Assembly: GCF_014651915.1 (NCBI RefSeq)
Contig: NZ_BMXU01000002.1
Span: 563,507 to 627,506 of the forward strand
DNA from: Parvularcula lutaonensis
GTDB taxonomy: Bacteria > Pseudomonadota > Alphaproteobacteria > Caulobacterales > Parvularculaceae
DNA length: 64,000 bases
Reading direction: 5' to 3'
Below the pieces are notes generated by a model. That model was given only the letters and a program-made list of their open reading frames with translations. It searched no databases and was not told the origin of the DNA. Made by a program: the position numbers and the translations under genes. Shown here one piece after another: positions 26,624-35,302 of the stretch (position 1 is the first letter of the stretch; every line of letters begins with the position of its first letter).

Positions 26624-26853
26624 ATGGCGGCCAGCGCGTTCTAGCGCTGATTGCGACAGCATTCCTGGGCGGGACCGCCACCGTGGCGGCGCTCGGCATG
26701 ACAGGGGCCCTCAAGGGCCCCTTTTTGCTGCTCTTGGCTGCGTCGTCGCTTGCGGCGCTGGTGGCGGTGCAGGCGCTTGCTTCGCGGTCGCGAAAGCGCG
26801 ACATCAGGGACAATGGCCCAACCCACGACCCCAAGCCCGGAGATCACCATTGA
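26620..26853 (+). CDS. Possible small two-TM membrane protein between rpoZ and rsh
   Basis: A GTG start overlaps the rpoZ stop by 4 bp (GTGA) and gives 77 residues: [20 protein letters not shown], a second hydrophobic helix [20 protein letters not shown], then a basic stop-transfer SRSRKRD. The third codon positions are GC-rich, as in real genes here. Against it, an intrinsic-terminator-like hairpin with five T lies inside the frame (26704-26726) and the 3' end overlaps the rsh start by 41 bp. No family is recognised. It may be a true gene or an accidental frame. Confidence 0.45.
   Translation: MNGGQRVLALIATAFLGGTATVAALGMTGALKGPFLLLLAASSLAALVAVQALASRSRKRDIRDNGPTHDPKPGDHH
26704..26726 (+). 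terminator. Intrinsic-terminator-like hairpin after rpoZ
   Basis: GGGGCCCT-CA-AGGGCCCC is a perfect 8-bp GC-rich inverted repeat (7 bp with a 4-base loop in practice), directly followed by TTTTT. It lies 81 bp after the rpoZ stop and 87 bp before the rsh start, so it could terminate or attenuate transcription between them. It also lies inside the possible 77-residue ORF. Confidence 0.55.
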
Positions 26854-29191
26854 GACGCAGGGTGCATCTGCGCCGCAAACCGATGCGAGCGCACGCGCAA
26901 AGGCTCAACAGGACACGCCGGAAACGCGCGTTCCTGCGGTTGCGCAAGCTCCAAAAGAGGACCCGGATCTTCCGGGTGATGCTACGCCGGGTCACCCGCC
27001 GCCGCCGATAGGCAAGACGCCGAACGTCACCCGCCAGTACGAGCTGGTGGAGTTCGTCAGGTCCTACGACCCCGACCTCGACGAGGACCTCCTGAACCGC
27101 GCCTATGTCTTCGCGATGAAGGCCCATGGCGGGCAGATGCGCCAGTCGGGCGATCCCTATTTCAGCCACCCGGTGGCCGTGGCTGCGATCCTCGCCGACC
27201 TGAAACTTGACCCGGTCACCATCGCCACGGCGCTCCTTCATGACGTGGTAGAAGACACCGACGTCACCGTGCAGGATATAGCCGAGCTTTTCGGCGACGA
27301 GGTGGCCCAGCTCGTCGATGGCGTCACCAAGATCTCGACAAAGGAGCTGCCCGCCGATGTCGACGGCAAGGCAGAGAACTTCGGCAAGTTCATCCTTGCC
27401 ACGTGCAAGGATGTCCGTGTGCTGCTGGTCAAGCTGGCGGACCGCCTGCACAACATGCGGACGCTGCACCACACGAAGCCGGAAAAGCAACAACGCATCG
27501 CCCTCGAGACGATGGAAATCTACGCGCCTCTCGCGCGGATCATCGGTATCGAGAGGTTCCGCGAGGAGCTCGAGGATCTGAGCTTTTATTATCTCCGCCC
27601 GGATGATTACGCTGCGATCACTGCGGGTCTCAAGCAGGTGACCGAACGCTCCGTCTCCGACGTGATTGCGCTCAGCCAGACCCTGCGGTCGGAGATCGAG
27701 AAGGCAGGCATCGAGGCAGAGATCTACAGCCGGGAGAAACGGGCCTTCTCGATCTGGCGGAAGATGCAGCGCAAGAAGCAGCTGTTCGAAGAGCTGGCCG
27801 ACATCTACGCCTTCCGGGTGATCGTTCCGACCGAAGACGACTGCTACCGGGCGCTTGGCGTGATCCACCAGAACTACCGGATGATCCCTGGCGAGTTCGA
27901 CGACTATATCTCGACGCCGAAGCCCAACAACTACCGTTCGATCCACACCGCGGTTCTTCTGTCCAAGGACAAAAAGGGCCAGAAGGCGGAGATCCAGATC
28001 CGGACCAAGGAGATGCACGAAGCCGCCGAACGCGGCATTGCTGCGCACTGGAAATACAAGGACGCGAGCACGAGGGCCCAGGGCAAGACGGTCGAGCTCA
28101 AGGGTTCTGAGAACTACAACGACTACGAATGGCTTCGCCAGACCGTATCGTCGCTGGAATCCGGGGGCAGTGCCAGCGAACTTCTCCAGACCGCGAAGCT
28201 CGAATTCTATCGCGACCAGATTTTCTGCTTCACGCCGCGCGGACGGGTCATCGGCCTGCCGGTCGGCGCATCGCCTATCGACTTTGCTTATGCTCTGCAC
28301 ACAGATATTGGTGACACCTATTCGGGCGCAAAGGTCAACGGCATCCTGCGCCCGAACCGGCACCAGCTGAAGAACGGCGACGTCGTCGAGATCCTGCGAA
28401 CCAAGGACGCGCCGATACCGCAGGGCTGGGAGTCCTTTGCCGTCACCGGGTCGGCCAAGCTTCGTCTGCGCCGCAGGACCAAGGACCTTGCGCTCAAGGA
28501 GCAACATGCCCTGGGCGAGCGGATCATCCGCAACACTTTCAATGTCCATGATGTTCCGTACTCGCCCGATGCCGTGCGCGAGGCGGCCAAGCGGATGGGG
28601 TTCCGCGGGCTGAAACCCCTGCTGGAAGCCGTCGGGCGTCTCGAAGTCGCCGATACGGCGGTCTTGGACGAGGTCTATCCGAACCTGCGCGCGGGCCAGA
28701 AGGCGCAACGCCGCCCGATCGAGCCGGGCAAGGACGTCGGCAAGCAGACCATCTCGATCGAGGGCCTCAGCAAGGGCGCTGCGCTCGCGTTCTGCCAGAG
28801 CTGCCGCCCGCTTCCGGGTGAGCGGATCATCGGTGTCAAGGGCGAGGGCGGGCGCATTCGCGTGCACCGGATTGACTGCCAGCTTCTTGCCGAGCAGGAC
28901 GACAGCGACTGGTTGGACCTCAGCTGGCGAAACGATCCGGATGCGGCCTTTGTTGTCGAGGTTGTGGTGACAGTGACCAACCGCACGGGCGCCATCGGGC
29001 ACATCGGTTCGCTGCTTGCGAAATACGAGGCGGACATTCACGACCTCAGGGTCGAGAACCGCGAAGTTCAGTTTTCTGACCTTCGCGTCGAATTCGCGGT
29101 GCGCGACGCGCGCCATCTGGCCAATGTGATGACTGCGCTGAGAGGCTCCGACTTCGTCGTGAGTGCCGAGCGCTCGGAAGGTGTGAAATGA
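26813..29191 (+). CDS. Bifunctional-type (p)ppGpp synthetase/hydrolase, RelA/SpoT family (Rsh)
   Basis: Rsh makes and degrades (p)ppGpp in the stringent response. The 792 residues start with a disordered Pro/Ala-rich extension of about 70, then the hydrolase domain with HPVAVAAIL and ALLHDVVEDTD (His143, Asp144; the HDxxED signature is intact), the synthetase domain with YSREKRAFSIWRKMQRKK, ADIYAFRVIVP and GEFDDYISTPKPNNYRSIHT, a TGS domain (FCFTPRGRVIGLPVGASPID), a conserved-Cys segment (FCQSCRPLPGERIIG) and a C-terminal ACT domain. The synthetase loop reads EFDD, the ExDD form reported for RelA-type synthetases rather than the RxKD form of bifunctional enzymes. AGGG precedes the ATG closely. 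The gene overlaps pyrE by 4 bp. Confidence 0.96.
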   Translation: MAQPTTPSPEITIETQGASAPQTDASARAKAQQDTPETRVPAVAQAPKEDPDLPGDATPGHPPPPIGKTPNVTRQYELVEFVRSYDPDLDEDLLNRAYVFAMKAHGGQMRQSGDPYFSHPVAVAAILADLKLDPVTIATALLHDVVEDTDVTVQDIAELFGDEVAQLVDGVTKISTKELPADVDGKAENFGKFILATCKDVRVLLVKLADRLHNMRTLHHTKPEKQQRIALETMEIYAPLARIIGIERFREELEDLSFYYLRPDDYAAITAGLKQVTERSVSDVIALSQTLRSEIEKAGIEAEIYSREKRAFSIWRKMQRKKQLFEELADIYAFRVIVPTEDDCYRALGVIHQNYRMIPGEFDDYISTPKPNNYRSIHTAVLLSKDKKGQKAEIQIRTKEMHEAAERGIAAHWKYKDASTRAQGKTVELKGSENYNDYEWLRQTVSSLESGGSASELLQTAKLEFYRDQIFCFTPRGRVIGLPVGASPIDFAYALHTDIGDTYSGAKVNGILRPNRHQLKNGDVVEILRTKDAPIPQGWESFAVTGSAKLRLRRRTKDLALKEQHALGERIIRNTFNVHDVPYSPDAVREAAKRMGFRGLKPLLEAVGRLEVADTAVLDEVYPNLRAGQKAQRRPIEPGKDVGKQTISIEGLSKGAALAFCQSCRPLPGERIIGVKGEGGRIRVHRIDCQLLAEQDDSDWLDLSWRNDPDAAFVVEVVVTVTNRTGAIGHIGSLLAKYEADIHDLRVENREVQFSDLRVEFAVRDARHLANVMTALRGSDFVVSAERSEGVK

Positions 29192-29772
29192 TGACCAAGG
29201 ACGAAGTGCTGAAGATTTTCGAGGAGTGCGGCGCGCTCCTGAAGGGGCATTTCGTGCTGTCGTCGGGGCTGCACGCGGACACCTATCTCAACAAGGCGCT
29301 GGTGAGCCGCTTCCCCGAACCCACCGAGCGCCTGGGCCGGGCGCTGGCCGAGATGATCGCGACGCTGGACGAGAAACCCACGGCCGTGGTCGCCCCTGCC
29401 ATGGGTGCCATCCTTTTCGGATACGAAACCGCGCGGGCGATGGGCCTGCCGTTCATGTATACGGAGCGCGAAAACGGGGAATTTACCTTCCGCCGCGGCT
29501 TTGGCCTCGAAGACGGGCAGAAGGTGATCGTGGTCGAGGATATCGTCTCCACCGGGCTGTCGGCGCGGGAATGCGTGGACGCGGTGAAGAAGGAGGGCGG
29601 TGTGCCGCTGGCCGTGGCGTGCCTCATCGACCGTTCGGGCGGCAAGGCGGACCTCGGCGTGCCGCTTCTTCCGCTGGCGGAGCTTTCGATCCCCACCTAT
29701 GATCCCGACAACCTCCCTGAGCACCTGCGGAATGTACCTGTTGTGAAGCCCGGCAGCCGGGGCGTGAAATGA
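29188..29772 (+). CDS. pyrE: Orotate phosphoribosyltransferase
   Basis: PyrE converts orotate and PRPP to orotidine 5'-phosphate in pyrimidine synthesis. The 194 residues show the short alphaproteobacterial form: LLKGHFVLSSGLHADTYLNK near the N-terminus, a lysine-containing AYTE-like substrate loop (FMYTERENGEFTFRRGFGLE) and the PRPP motif VIVVEDIVSTGLSARECVDA. The ATG overlaps the rsh stop (ATGA), with a second in-frame ATG directly after. It overlaps pdxJ by 4 bp. Confidence 0.95.
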   Translation: MMTKDEVLKIFEECGALLKGHFVLSSGLHADTYLNKALVSRFPEPTERLGRALAEMIATLDEKPTAVVAPAMGAILFGYETARAMGLPFMYTERENGEFTFRRGFGLEDGQKVIVVEDIVSTGLSARECVDAVKKEGGVPLAVACLIDRSGGKADLGVPLLPLAELSIPTYDPDNLPEHLRNVPVVKPGSRGVK

Positions 29773-30608
29773 GCGACGAGCGCGGAGGCAACCCTTGGGC
29801 CAAGACGGGCTACCCGCGTGCGGAGGCCTTGAAGGAAGGCAATCCGGCAAAAGATGCGCCGCCCTGCAGGCTGGGCGTCAATATCGACCACGTGGCGACG
29901 ATCAGGAATGCGCGCGGGGGGTCACACCCTGATCCTGTGCGCGCCGCGAAGCTGGCGCAAGCCTGTGGCGCCGATGGCATCACGGCGCATCTGCGCGAGG
30001 ACCGGCGGCATATCCGTGACGACGACATGCAGCGGTTGAAGGACGAGGTCGGCCTGCCGCTCAATTTCGAGATGGCGGCGACGCCGGAAATGGTGGAGAT
30101 CGCTGTACGGACGGAACCGCATGCGGCATGTCTCGTGCCAGAGCGCCGGATGGAGCGGACGACCGAAGGCGGTCTCGACCTCGTTGCCAGCCGGGCGTAT
30201 CTGGAACCTGCGATCGAGCGGCTGAAGGATGCGGGCATCCGCGTCTCGCTGTTCATCGATCCTGAGGAGGACCAGATCCGCACGGCCGCCGATCTCGGCG
30301 CGCCTGTGATCGAGCTGCACACAGGCACCTATGCCGAGGCGGCGCTGGCGACCGACAAGAAGGCGCTGACCGAGAGCTTCGATGCGCTGCGGAAGGGCGC
30401 GGAGCTCGCCCATGAGCTTGGGATCGAGGTCCATGCCGGACACGGCCTCACCTTCTGGAATGTCCAGAACATCGCGGCGCTGCCGCAGGTCCGTGAGCTG
30501 AATATTGGCCACTTCCTGATTGGCGAGGCGGTGTTCATGGGCCTCGACGGCGCGATCAAGGAGATGAAGCGGCTGATCGCCGATGCGCGGACGGGGATGC
30601 TGCTTTGA
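29769..30608 (+). CDS. pdxJ: Pyridoxine 5'-phosphate synthase
   Basis: PdxJ condenses 1-deoxyxylulose 5-phosphate with 3-amino-2-oxopropyl phosphate to form pyridoxine phosphate. The core begins at LGVNIDHVATIRNARGG and includes GADGITAHLREDRRHIRDDD, LNFEMAATPEMVEIA, PHAACLVPERR, SLFIDPEEDQI, ELHTGTYAEA, VHAGHGLTFWNV and NIGHFLIGEAVFMGLD, all family signatures. About 35 residues precede the usual start, so the protein (279 residues) has a short N-terminal extension, unless translation begins later. It overlaps pyrE by 4 bp (ATGA) and the next small ORF by 4 bp. Confidence 0.96.
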   Translation: MSDERGGNPWAKTGYPRAEALKEGNPAKDAPPCRLGVNIDHVATIRNARGGSHPDPVRAAKLAQACGADGITAHLREDRRHIRDDDMQRLKDEVGLPLNFEMAATPEMVEIAVRTEPHAACLVPERRMERTTEGGLDLVASRAYLEPAIERLKDAGIRVSLFIDPEEDQIRTAADLGAPVIELHTGTYAEAALATDKKALTESFDALRKGAELAHELGIEVHAGHGLTFWNVQNIAALPQVRELNIGHFLIGEAVFMGLDGAIKEMKRLIADARTGMLL

Positions 30609-30901
30609 ACAGGGTCGTCCGCTTGGGGCTTTACATCCTGGTTGCAACGCCCGCGGCGATCTTTGCATGGCTTTGGAACGGGCTAGGCTGCCACCCGGTA
30701 GAACCCGATAGAGTGGGAATGATTATCGTATCGGTAGCATTCTACGGCATTCCGATCTCGTTCATTTCTGGATTGATTGTCACGGCCTTGTTTGCACTTC
30801 GTCCGCTCGTGTCTTGGCTAGCGCTTGCTGATCTGGGCCTGCTTCTTCCGCTCGCTCTCGCGGTGGCCGGCCAGGTCCGGCTGGGATGCTTACTAGGCTA
30901 G
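30605..30901 (+). CDS. Small three-TM membrane protein of unknown function
   Basis: A TTG start overlaps the pdxJ stop by 4 bp (TTGA) and gives 98 residues with three hydrophobic helices: LGLYILVATPAAIFAWLWNG, MIIVSVAFYGIPISFISGLI and ADLGLLLPLALAVAGQVRLG. No family is recognised. Its codons are visibly poorer in G and C at third positions than those of its neighbours, which suggests a later arrival or relaxed constraint. It sits between pdxJ and acpS, genes that are normally adjacent in this operon type, and 12 bp before acpS. Confidence 0.6.
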   Translation: MNRVVRLGLYILVATPAAIFAWLWNGLGCHPVEPDRVGMIIVSVAFYGIPISFISGLIVTALFALRPLVSWLALADLGLLLPLALAVAGQVRLGCLLG

Positions 30902-30913
30902 GGTAGGGTTCAC

Positions 30914-31336
30914 ATGATCATCGGCATCGGCTCCGACCTCATCGATATCCGCCGGGTGGAGAAGACCCTCGAACGCCATGGCGAGCGTTTCACCCATCGG
31001 GTCTTCACCGAGGTCGAGCGGGCGAAATCGGATAGGCGGCGCAACCGGGCCGCGAGCTATGCGAAACGGTTCGCCGCGAAGGAGGCCTTGTCGAAGGCGC
31101 TTGGAACAGGTCTGAGCCAGGGCGTGTTCTGGCGCGACATGGGCGTGGTGAACCTGCCGTCAGGCAAGCCGACCATGAATCTCACCAATGGCGCGCGTGC
31201 CCGGCTCGATGCCCTGACACCGCCCGGACACGAGATCGAGATTCACCTCACCATTACGGACGACTTCCCGCTGGCGCAGGCGTTTGTCATCCTCTACGCG
31301 AGTGCGGTGAGTGAAAGAGGTCCTGCGAATGTCTGA
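30914..31336 (+). CDS. acpS: Holo-[acyl-carrier-protein] synthase
   Basis: AcpS transfers 4'-phosphopantetheine from CoA to apo-ACP. The 140 residues start [20 protein letters not shown], with the metal-binding Asp in GSDLIDI, and include the second signature [20 protein letters not shown] with its Glu, followed by [15 protein letters not shown]. The start is ATG with AGGG a few bases upstream. Its end overlaps lepB by 8 bp. Confidence 0.96.
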   Translation: MIIGIGSDLIDIRRVEKTLERHGERFTHRVFTEVERAKSDRRRNRAASYAKRFAAKEALSKALGTGLSQGVFWRDMGVVNLPSGKPTMNLTNGARARLDALTPPGHEIEIHLTITDDFPLAQAFVILYASAVSERGPANV

Positions 31337-32099
31337 AGGCCAAGAGCAGCGTTCGGTGCGCGTGATGCTGGAGGAGGCGTGGGACGTCTCGAAGACCGTG
31401 GTGATCGCCGTCGGCATCACCCTGTTCGTGCGGTTCTTCTTCATCCAGCCGTTCAACATCCCCTCGGCGTCGATGGAGCCGACGCTGATGACCGGCGACT
31501 TCATCCTCGTGGACAAGATCGACTACGGGTATTCCAAGGCCTCGCTTATCTTCCCGCTGACACGGCTGCCGCTGGAAGGCCGGATGTTCTCCGACATGCC
31601 CCAGCGCGGCGAAGTCGCGGTGTTCAAGAACGCCAACGACCGGAACAAGGACTACGTGAAGCGCATTGTCGGCCTGCCCGGCGATACGATCCAGGTCATC
31701 GGCGGCGTGCTGCACGTGAACGGCCAGGCGGTCACCCGGGAGCCGATCCCCGATCCTGAAACCACCTGCGAAGGCTATAGCCCGCAGGCCCGGCGCTATC
31801 GCGAGACCCTGCCCGGCGGTCCGACATACATCGTCCAGGAATGCGACGGCAATCGCGGCGCAGCGGACAACACCGCGCCGAAGAAAGTGCCTGAAGGCCA
31901 CTATTTCGCGATGGGCGACAACCGCGACCGCAGCCTCGACAGCCGGTCGACGACCGTGAATTTCGTGCCCCATGACGCGCTCGTGGGACATGCGCGCCGC
32001 GTGATATTCTCCGTGGACGGAGATAAAGCCCGCTTCTACGAGGTCTGGAAGTGGCCCTTCGCGATCCGCTATGAGCGCATTGGTGACAAGGTAGAATGA
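31329..32099 (+). CDS. lepB: Signal peptidase I
   Basis: LepB cleaves signal peptides from exported proteins at the periplasmic face. From ATG 31329, with AGAGG eight bases upstream, it has 256 residues: one TM anchor ([20 protein letters not shown]), the catalytic Ser48 in [20 protein letters not shown], the Lys111 in [19 protein letters not shown], and the box [16 protein letters not shown] at 31311 is an alternative start. It overlaps acpS and rnc, as expected for the acpS-lepB-rnc-era order of alphaproteobacteria. Confidence 0.96.
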   Translation: MSEGQEQRSVRVMLEEAWDVSKTVVIAVGITLFVRFFFIQPFNIPSASMEPTLMTGDFILVDKIDYGYSKASLIFPLTRLPLEGRMFSDMPQRGEVAVFKNANDRNKDYVKRIVGLPGDTIQVIGGVLHVNGQAVTREPIPDPETTCEGYSPQARRYRETLPGGPTYIVQECDGNRGAADNTAPKKVPEGHYFAMGDNRDRSLDSRSTTVNFVPHDALVGHARRVIFSVDGDKARFYEVWKWPFAIRYERIGDKVE

Positions 32100-32794
32100 T
32101 GACGAAACGACGCGCCTCCCTCGACAGCGTCGAAGAGGCGGTTGGACACAGCTTCGCCCGCCGGGAGCTTCTCGAGCGGGCGATGACGCATTCAAGCGTG
32201 TCCTCCGACAATGTGAAAGATCTCGAGCGGCTGGAATTCCTGGGCGACCGGGTGCTGGGCCTGCTGACGGCGGAGAATCTCTGGCGCCGCTACCCGGACA
32301 TGAGCGAGGGCGAACTCGCGCCGCGACTGAACCAGCTCGTCCGGAAAGAGACGTGTGCGGACGCAGCGCGGCATTTCAACCTGGGACCGGCCCTGAAGAT
32401 GTCTGCCGGTGAGGAGAACAATGGCGGCCGCGACCGCGACGCGATCCTTGGCGATGCGATGGAGGCCCTGCTCGGCGCACTCTATATCGATGGCGGGCTG
32501 GAGGCGGCGGAGCGGGTTTACGATATGTACTGGGGCAAGCATTTCGATGCCATTGCCGACCAGCACCTCGACGCCAAGACAGCCTTTCAGGAATGGTCGC
32601 AAGCCCATGGCCATGGCACTCCCAGCTATGCCGATATCAAACGCCGGGGCCCGGATCATGCGCCGTGCTTCACGGTCGAAGTGCGTGCAGGGAAGCTGAA
32701 ACCCGAGCAGGCCGAAGGCTCGTCCAAGCGCGATGCACAGACGGCTGCGGCCAGGAAGATGCTCGTGCGCGAGGGGGTATGGTCCGATGACTGA
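32096..32794 (+). CDS. rnc: Ribonuclease III
   Basis: RNase III cuts double-stranded RNA, including rRNA precursors. The 232 residues contain the catalytic signature ERLEFLGDRVLGLLTAENLW near 42-60, the second metal site RDRDAILGDAMEALLGALYI near 115-135, and a C-terminal dsRNA-binding domain (DAKTAFQEWSQAHGHGTPSY and SSKRDAQTAAARKML). It overlaps lepB by 4 bp (ATGA) and era by 8 bp. Confidence 0.97.
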   Translation: MMTKRRASLDSVEEAVGHSFARRELLERAMTHSSVSSDNVKDLERLEFLGDRVLGLLTAENLWRRYPDMSEGELAPRLNQLVRKETCADAARHFNLGPALKMSAGEENNGGRDRDAILGDAMEALLGALYIDGGLEAAERVYDMYWGKHFDAIADQHLDAKTAFQEWSQAHGHGTPSYADIKRRGPDHAPCFTVEVRAGKLKPEQAEGSSKRDAQTAAARKMLVREGVWSDD

Positions 32795-33725
32795 CCAAGC
32801 TCAGAAATGCGGCGTCGTCGCGGTTCTCGGCGCACCCAACGCAGGCAAATCGACATTCGTCAACCTGATGGTCGGGGCCAAGGTCTCGATCGTCACGCAC
32901 AAGGTGCAAACGACCCGCGCACGGATCAGGGGCGTTGCCGTCCACGACGACACGCAGATCGTCTATGTCGACACGCCGGGGATCTTCAACGCGAAGCGCG
33001 GCCTCGACAAGGCAATGGTCACGGCTGCCTGGGACGCTATCGAGGGTGCCGACGAGGTGCTGCTTCTGGTGGATGCGCCCGCCTATCTCTCGACCATGAA
33101 CGAGGATGCGAGCCCTGCAGCGATGAAAGCCGCGGAGGATACCGACCGGATCATTGCCGGTCTGAAGGAGGCGGGCAAAAAGGCAGTCCTTGTCCTGAAC
33201 AAGATCGACCGGATGCCGCGACCGCCGCTTCTCCATCTCGCCAAGGTGCTCAACGAAGAAGGCCTTTTCACCGAGACCTTCATGATCTCGGCGAAGAAGA
33301 AGCGTGGCACGGAGGACCTGCAGAAATGGCTCGTGGAGCGGATGCCGGAAGGCCCGCATCTTTACCCGGAAGACCAGCTTTCCGACATCAACGACCGGAT
33401 GATGGCGGCGGAGATCACGCGGGAGAAGCTCTTCCTGCGCCTGCATGAAGAGCTGCCCTACAGCCTGACCGTCGAGACGGACATGTGGGAGCGGACCAAG
33501 CGCGGCGAACTGCGCCTAGAGCAGACGATCTACGTCGATCGCGACAGCCAGAAAAAGCTGGTGCTTGGCCATAAGGGCCGCACCATCGCCCATGTCGGCA
33601 AGACCGCGCGGGAGGAGATGCAGGAGATCTTCGGCGAGACCGTGCACCTCTTCCTCTACGTCAAGGTGCGCGAAGGATGGGCGGATGAGAAAGAACGCCT
33701 GCGGAATATGGGGCTCGACGTCTAG
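32787..33725 (+). CDS. era: GTPase Era
   Basis: Era is a GTPase that binds 16S rRNA and assists 30S assembly. From ATG 32787, preceded by a G-rich AGGGGG site, it has 312 residues with G1 GAPNAGKSTFVN, the switch segment SIVTHKVQTTRARIRGVAVH, G3 DTPGIF, G4 LNKID and G5 ISAKKKRGTEDL, then a KH domain with LGHKGRTIAHVGKTAREEMQ. It overlaps rnc by 8 bp. Its stop overlaps by 4 bp the convergent Yip1-like gene. Confidence 0.97.
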   Translation: MTDQAQKCGVVAVLGAPNAGKSTFVNLMVGAKVSIVTHKVQTTRARIRGVAVHDDTQIVYVDTPGIFNAKRGLDKAMVTAAWDAIEGADEVLLLVDAPAYLSTMNEDASPAAMKAAEDTDRIIAGLKEAGKKAVLVLNKIDRMPRPPLLHLAKVLNEEGLFTETFMISAKKKRGTEDLQKWLVERMPEGPHLYPEDQLSDINDRMMAAEITREKLFLRLHEELPYSLTVETDMWERTKRGELRLEQTIYVDRDSQKKLVLGHKGRTIAHVGKTAREEMQEIFGETVHLFLYVKVREGWADEKERLRNMGLDV

Positions 33726-34450
33726 CTGGCCTGCAGCGCAACGTAGATCCCCGGTATGGCGATGGCGAGAGCACTGGCGACCGCTGTGGTAACAAACGAT
33801 ACCAGCGCGAACAGGACAGCCTTCAGCACACGCCTGAAGCTTGAAGAACCGACGATACCGCCCCGGTAGGCAGTGGCGGCGTCGAGCGCCATGGCGGTGA
33901 GATAGCTGAGAGCGAGGTACAGCAGGGACTCCCCGAAACGGGGCGCCAGGAACAGCGACAAGACGCTGAACGTCATGCTGGGAACGATCGAGAGCATGTA
34001 GAGCCGCATGCGGACCAAAGCGGGGGTTCCCTTGCCCCAGACCCGGACCACCAAGGACACAAGCCCGTGGCAGATGATGTACACGAAGGGGATGGACGCT
34101 GCATAAAGCGCGACGATCCGGTTGGCGATATCGACTGCCTCTTGCTCAGTGCGCCCGGTCTCATCGGAGGACGCAAGGAGACCTTCGATCATGGCCTGGA
34201 CCATCGGTGAGTCGTCGCCCGCCCAGATGAAGCTGAAAAAGGCCATCACCGTCAGGATCGAAAAGACGAGGCGGATCGAGGGTGTGTAGCGCTCCTCCCA
34301 GTCAGGAGAGCGTGCCGCTTCGAACACGGCCTTTGGCCGGACAAGGAGATCCCTGATCGTGCCGAGACCACGAATGTTGAGCCCGAAAAGGTCTTCGACG
34401 AAAGAGTCGAGTCCGAGCTGGTGTGGGGCCTTGAGCGCCGTTTCGGACAT
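33722..34450 (-). CDS. Yip1-like multi-pass membrane protein of unknown function
   Basis: The 242 residues have a cytoplasmic N-terminus with LLVRPKAVFEAARSPDWEER and then about five hydrophobic helices (IRLVFSILTVMAFFSFIWAG, IVALYAASIPFVYIICHGLV, MLSIVPSMTFSVLSLFLAPR, LLYLALSYLTAMALDAATAY, VLFALVSFVTTAVASALAIA). This order recalls Yip1-like or DUF3667-like membrane proteins, but the match is loose. It interrupts the usual era-recO adjacency on the opposite strand, overlapping the era end by 4 bp and lying divergent from recO. Confidence 0.75.
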   Translation of the reverse strand: MSETALKAPHQLGLDSFVEDLFGLNIRGLGTIRDLLVRPKAVFEAARSPDWEERYTPSIRLVFSILTVMAFFSFIWAGDDSPMVQAMIEGLLASSDETGRTEQEAVDIANRIVALYAASIPFVYIICHGLVSLVVRVWGKGTPALVRMRLYMLSIVPSMTFSVLSLFLAPRFGESLLYLALSYLTAMALDAATAYRGGIVGSSSFRRVLKAVLFALVSFVTTAVASALAIAIPGIYVALQAS

Positions 34451-34525
34451 CGTTCCCCCCTGCGTGCGTGCCTTTCTCGCTGCGCGAGCCTATACCAGCC
34501 TGAGTCAAAATGGGAGAACGCCACG

Positions 34526-35248
34526 ATGGACTGGCGTGACCGCGCGATCGTCCTTGCCAACCGGACCCAGGGCGAGAACCACAGCCTGCTGACGGTTTTC
34601 ACGCCGCAGCGCGGCAAGGTGTCCGCGCTCGTCTATGGCGGCCAGGGCAAGGGCAAGACGCCGATCCTGCAGACCGGAAACGGCATCGAGGTCCGCTGGC
34701 GGGGCAAGTCCGCCGATAGCCTCGGGCATTTTGACATCGACCTTATGGAGCCCAGGGCCTCTGCGGTGTTCGGGGACCCGAAAGCCCTGTCGGCTCTCAC
34801 AGCGACGGCGGAGCTCCTGCTTCATGTCCTGCCCGAAGGGGAGGGCGTGCCGGGACTGTTCGAGGCAACCGAGGTGCTTTTCGACACCTTCGGCGAGCGG
34901 AGGATCTGGCCCGTGGTGCTGGCGAAGTGGGAGGTGGGGCTGTTGTCCGCGCTAGGCGGCGGGCTGACGCTCGACCGCTGCGTGGCGACGGACAGGCGTC
35001 TGGAGGACGGTGCGGAGCTCTGTTTCGTCTCGCCGAAGTCTGGCGGGGCGGTGAGTTACGAAGCCGGCCTTCCGTATAAGGACAAGATGCTTCCCCTTCC
35101 GCCCTTCCTGATCGACATGGGCGAGCCGACCGAGGGCGACGTGAAAGCGGCCCTCGCGCTGACCGGTTACTTCGTGACCGAGCGCCTGCTTGCGCCGATA
35201 GGCCGGACGATGCCGGAAGCGCGCGAGAGGTTGCCGGGGCGGCTCTAG
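34526..35248 (+). CDS. recO: DNA repair protein RecO
   Basis: RecO loads RecA on SSB-coated DNA in the RecFOR pathway. From ATG 34526, with GGGAG about ten bases upstream, it has 240 residues. The N-terminal OB fold begins MDWRDRAIVLANRTQGENHS, followed by LLTVFTPQRGKVSALVYGGQ. The helical domain has LLSALGGGLTLDRCVAT and the C-terminal FVTERLLAPIGRTMPEARER is a typical RecO end. The zinc Cys cluster of some RecO proteins is not present (only two Cys are visible). Confidence 0.94.
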   Translation: MDWRDRAIVLANRTQGENHSLLTVFTPQRGKVSALVYGGQGKGKTPILQTGNGIEVRWRGKSADSLGHFDIDLMEPRASAVFGDPKALSALTATAELLLHVLPEGEGVPGLFEATEVLFDTFGERRIWPVVLAKWEVGLLSALGGGLTLDRCVATDRRLEDGAELCFVSPKSGGAVSYEAGLPYKDKMLPLPPFLIDMGEPTEGDVKAALALTGYFVTERLLAPIGRTMPEARERLPGRL

Positions 35249-35302
35249 CCCCTGACCGAGCGAAAACGTGCGTTTCGCGCTGTTCTGCGCTATGCGCGCG
35301 CG

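Noticed and set aside
26804-29116. Long open frame of about 770 codons on the minus strand
   Set aside because: It is the complement of rsh, whose domains are unmistakable. The translation is rich in Arg, Asp and Val with no family pattern.
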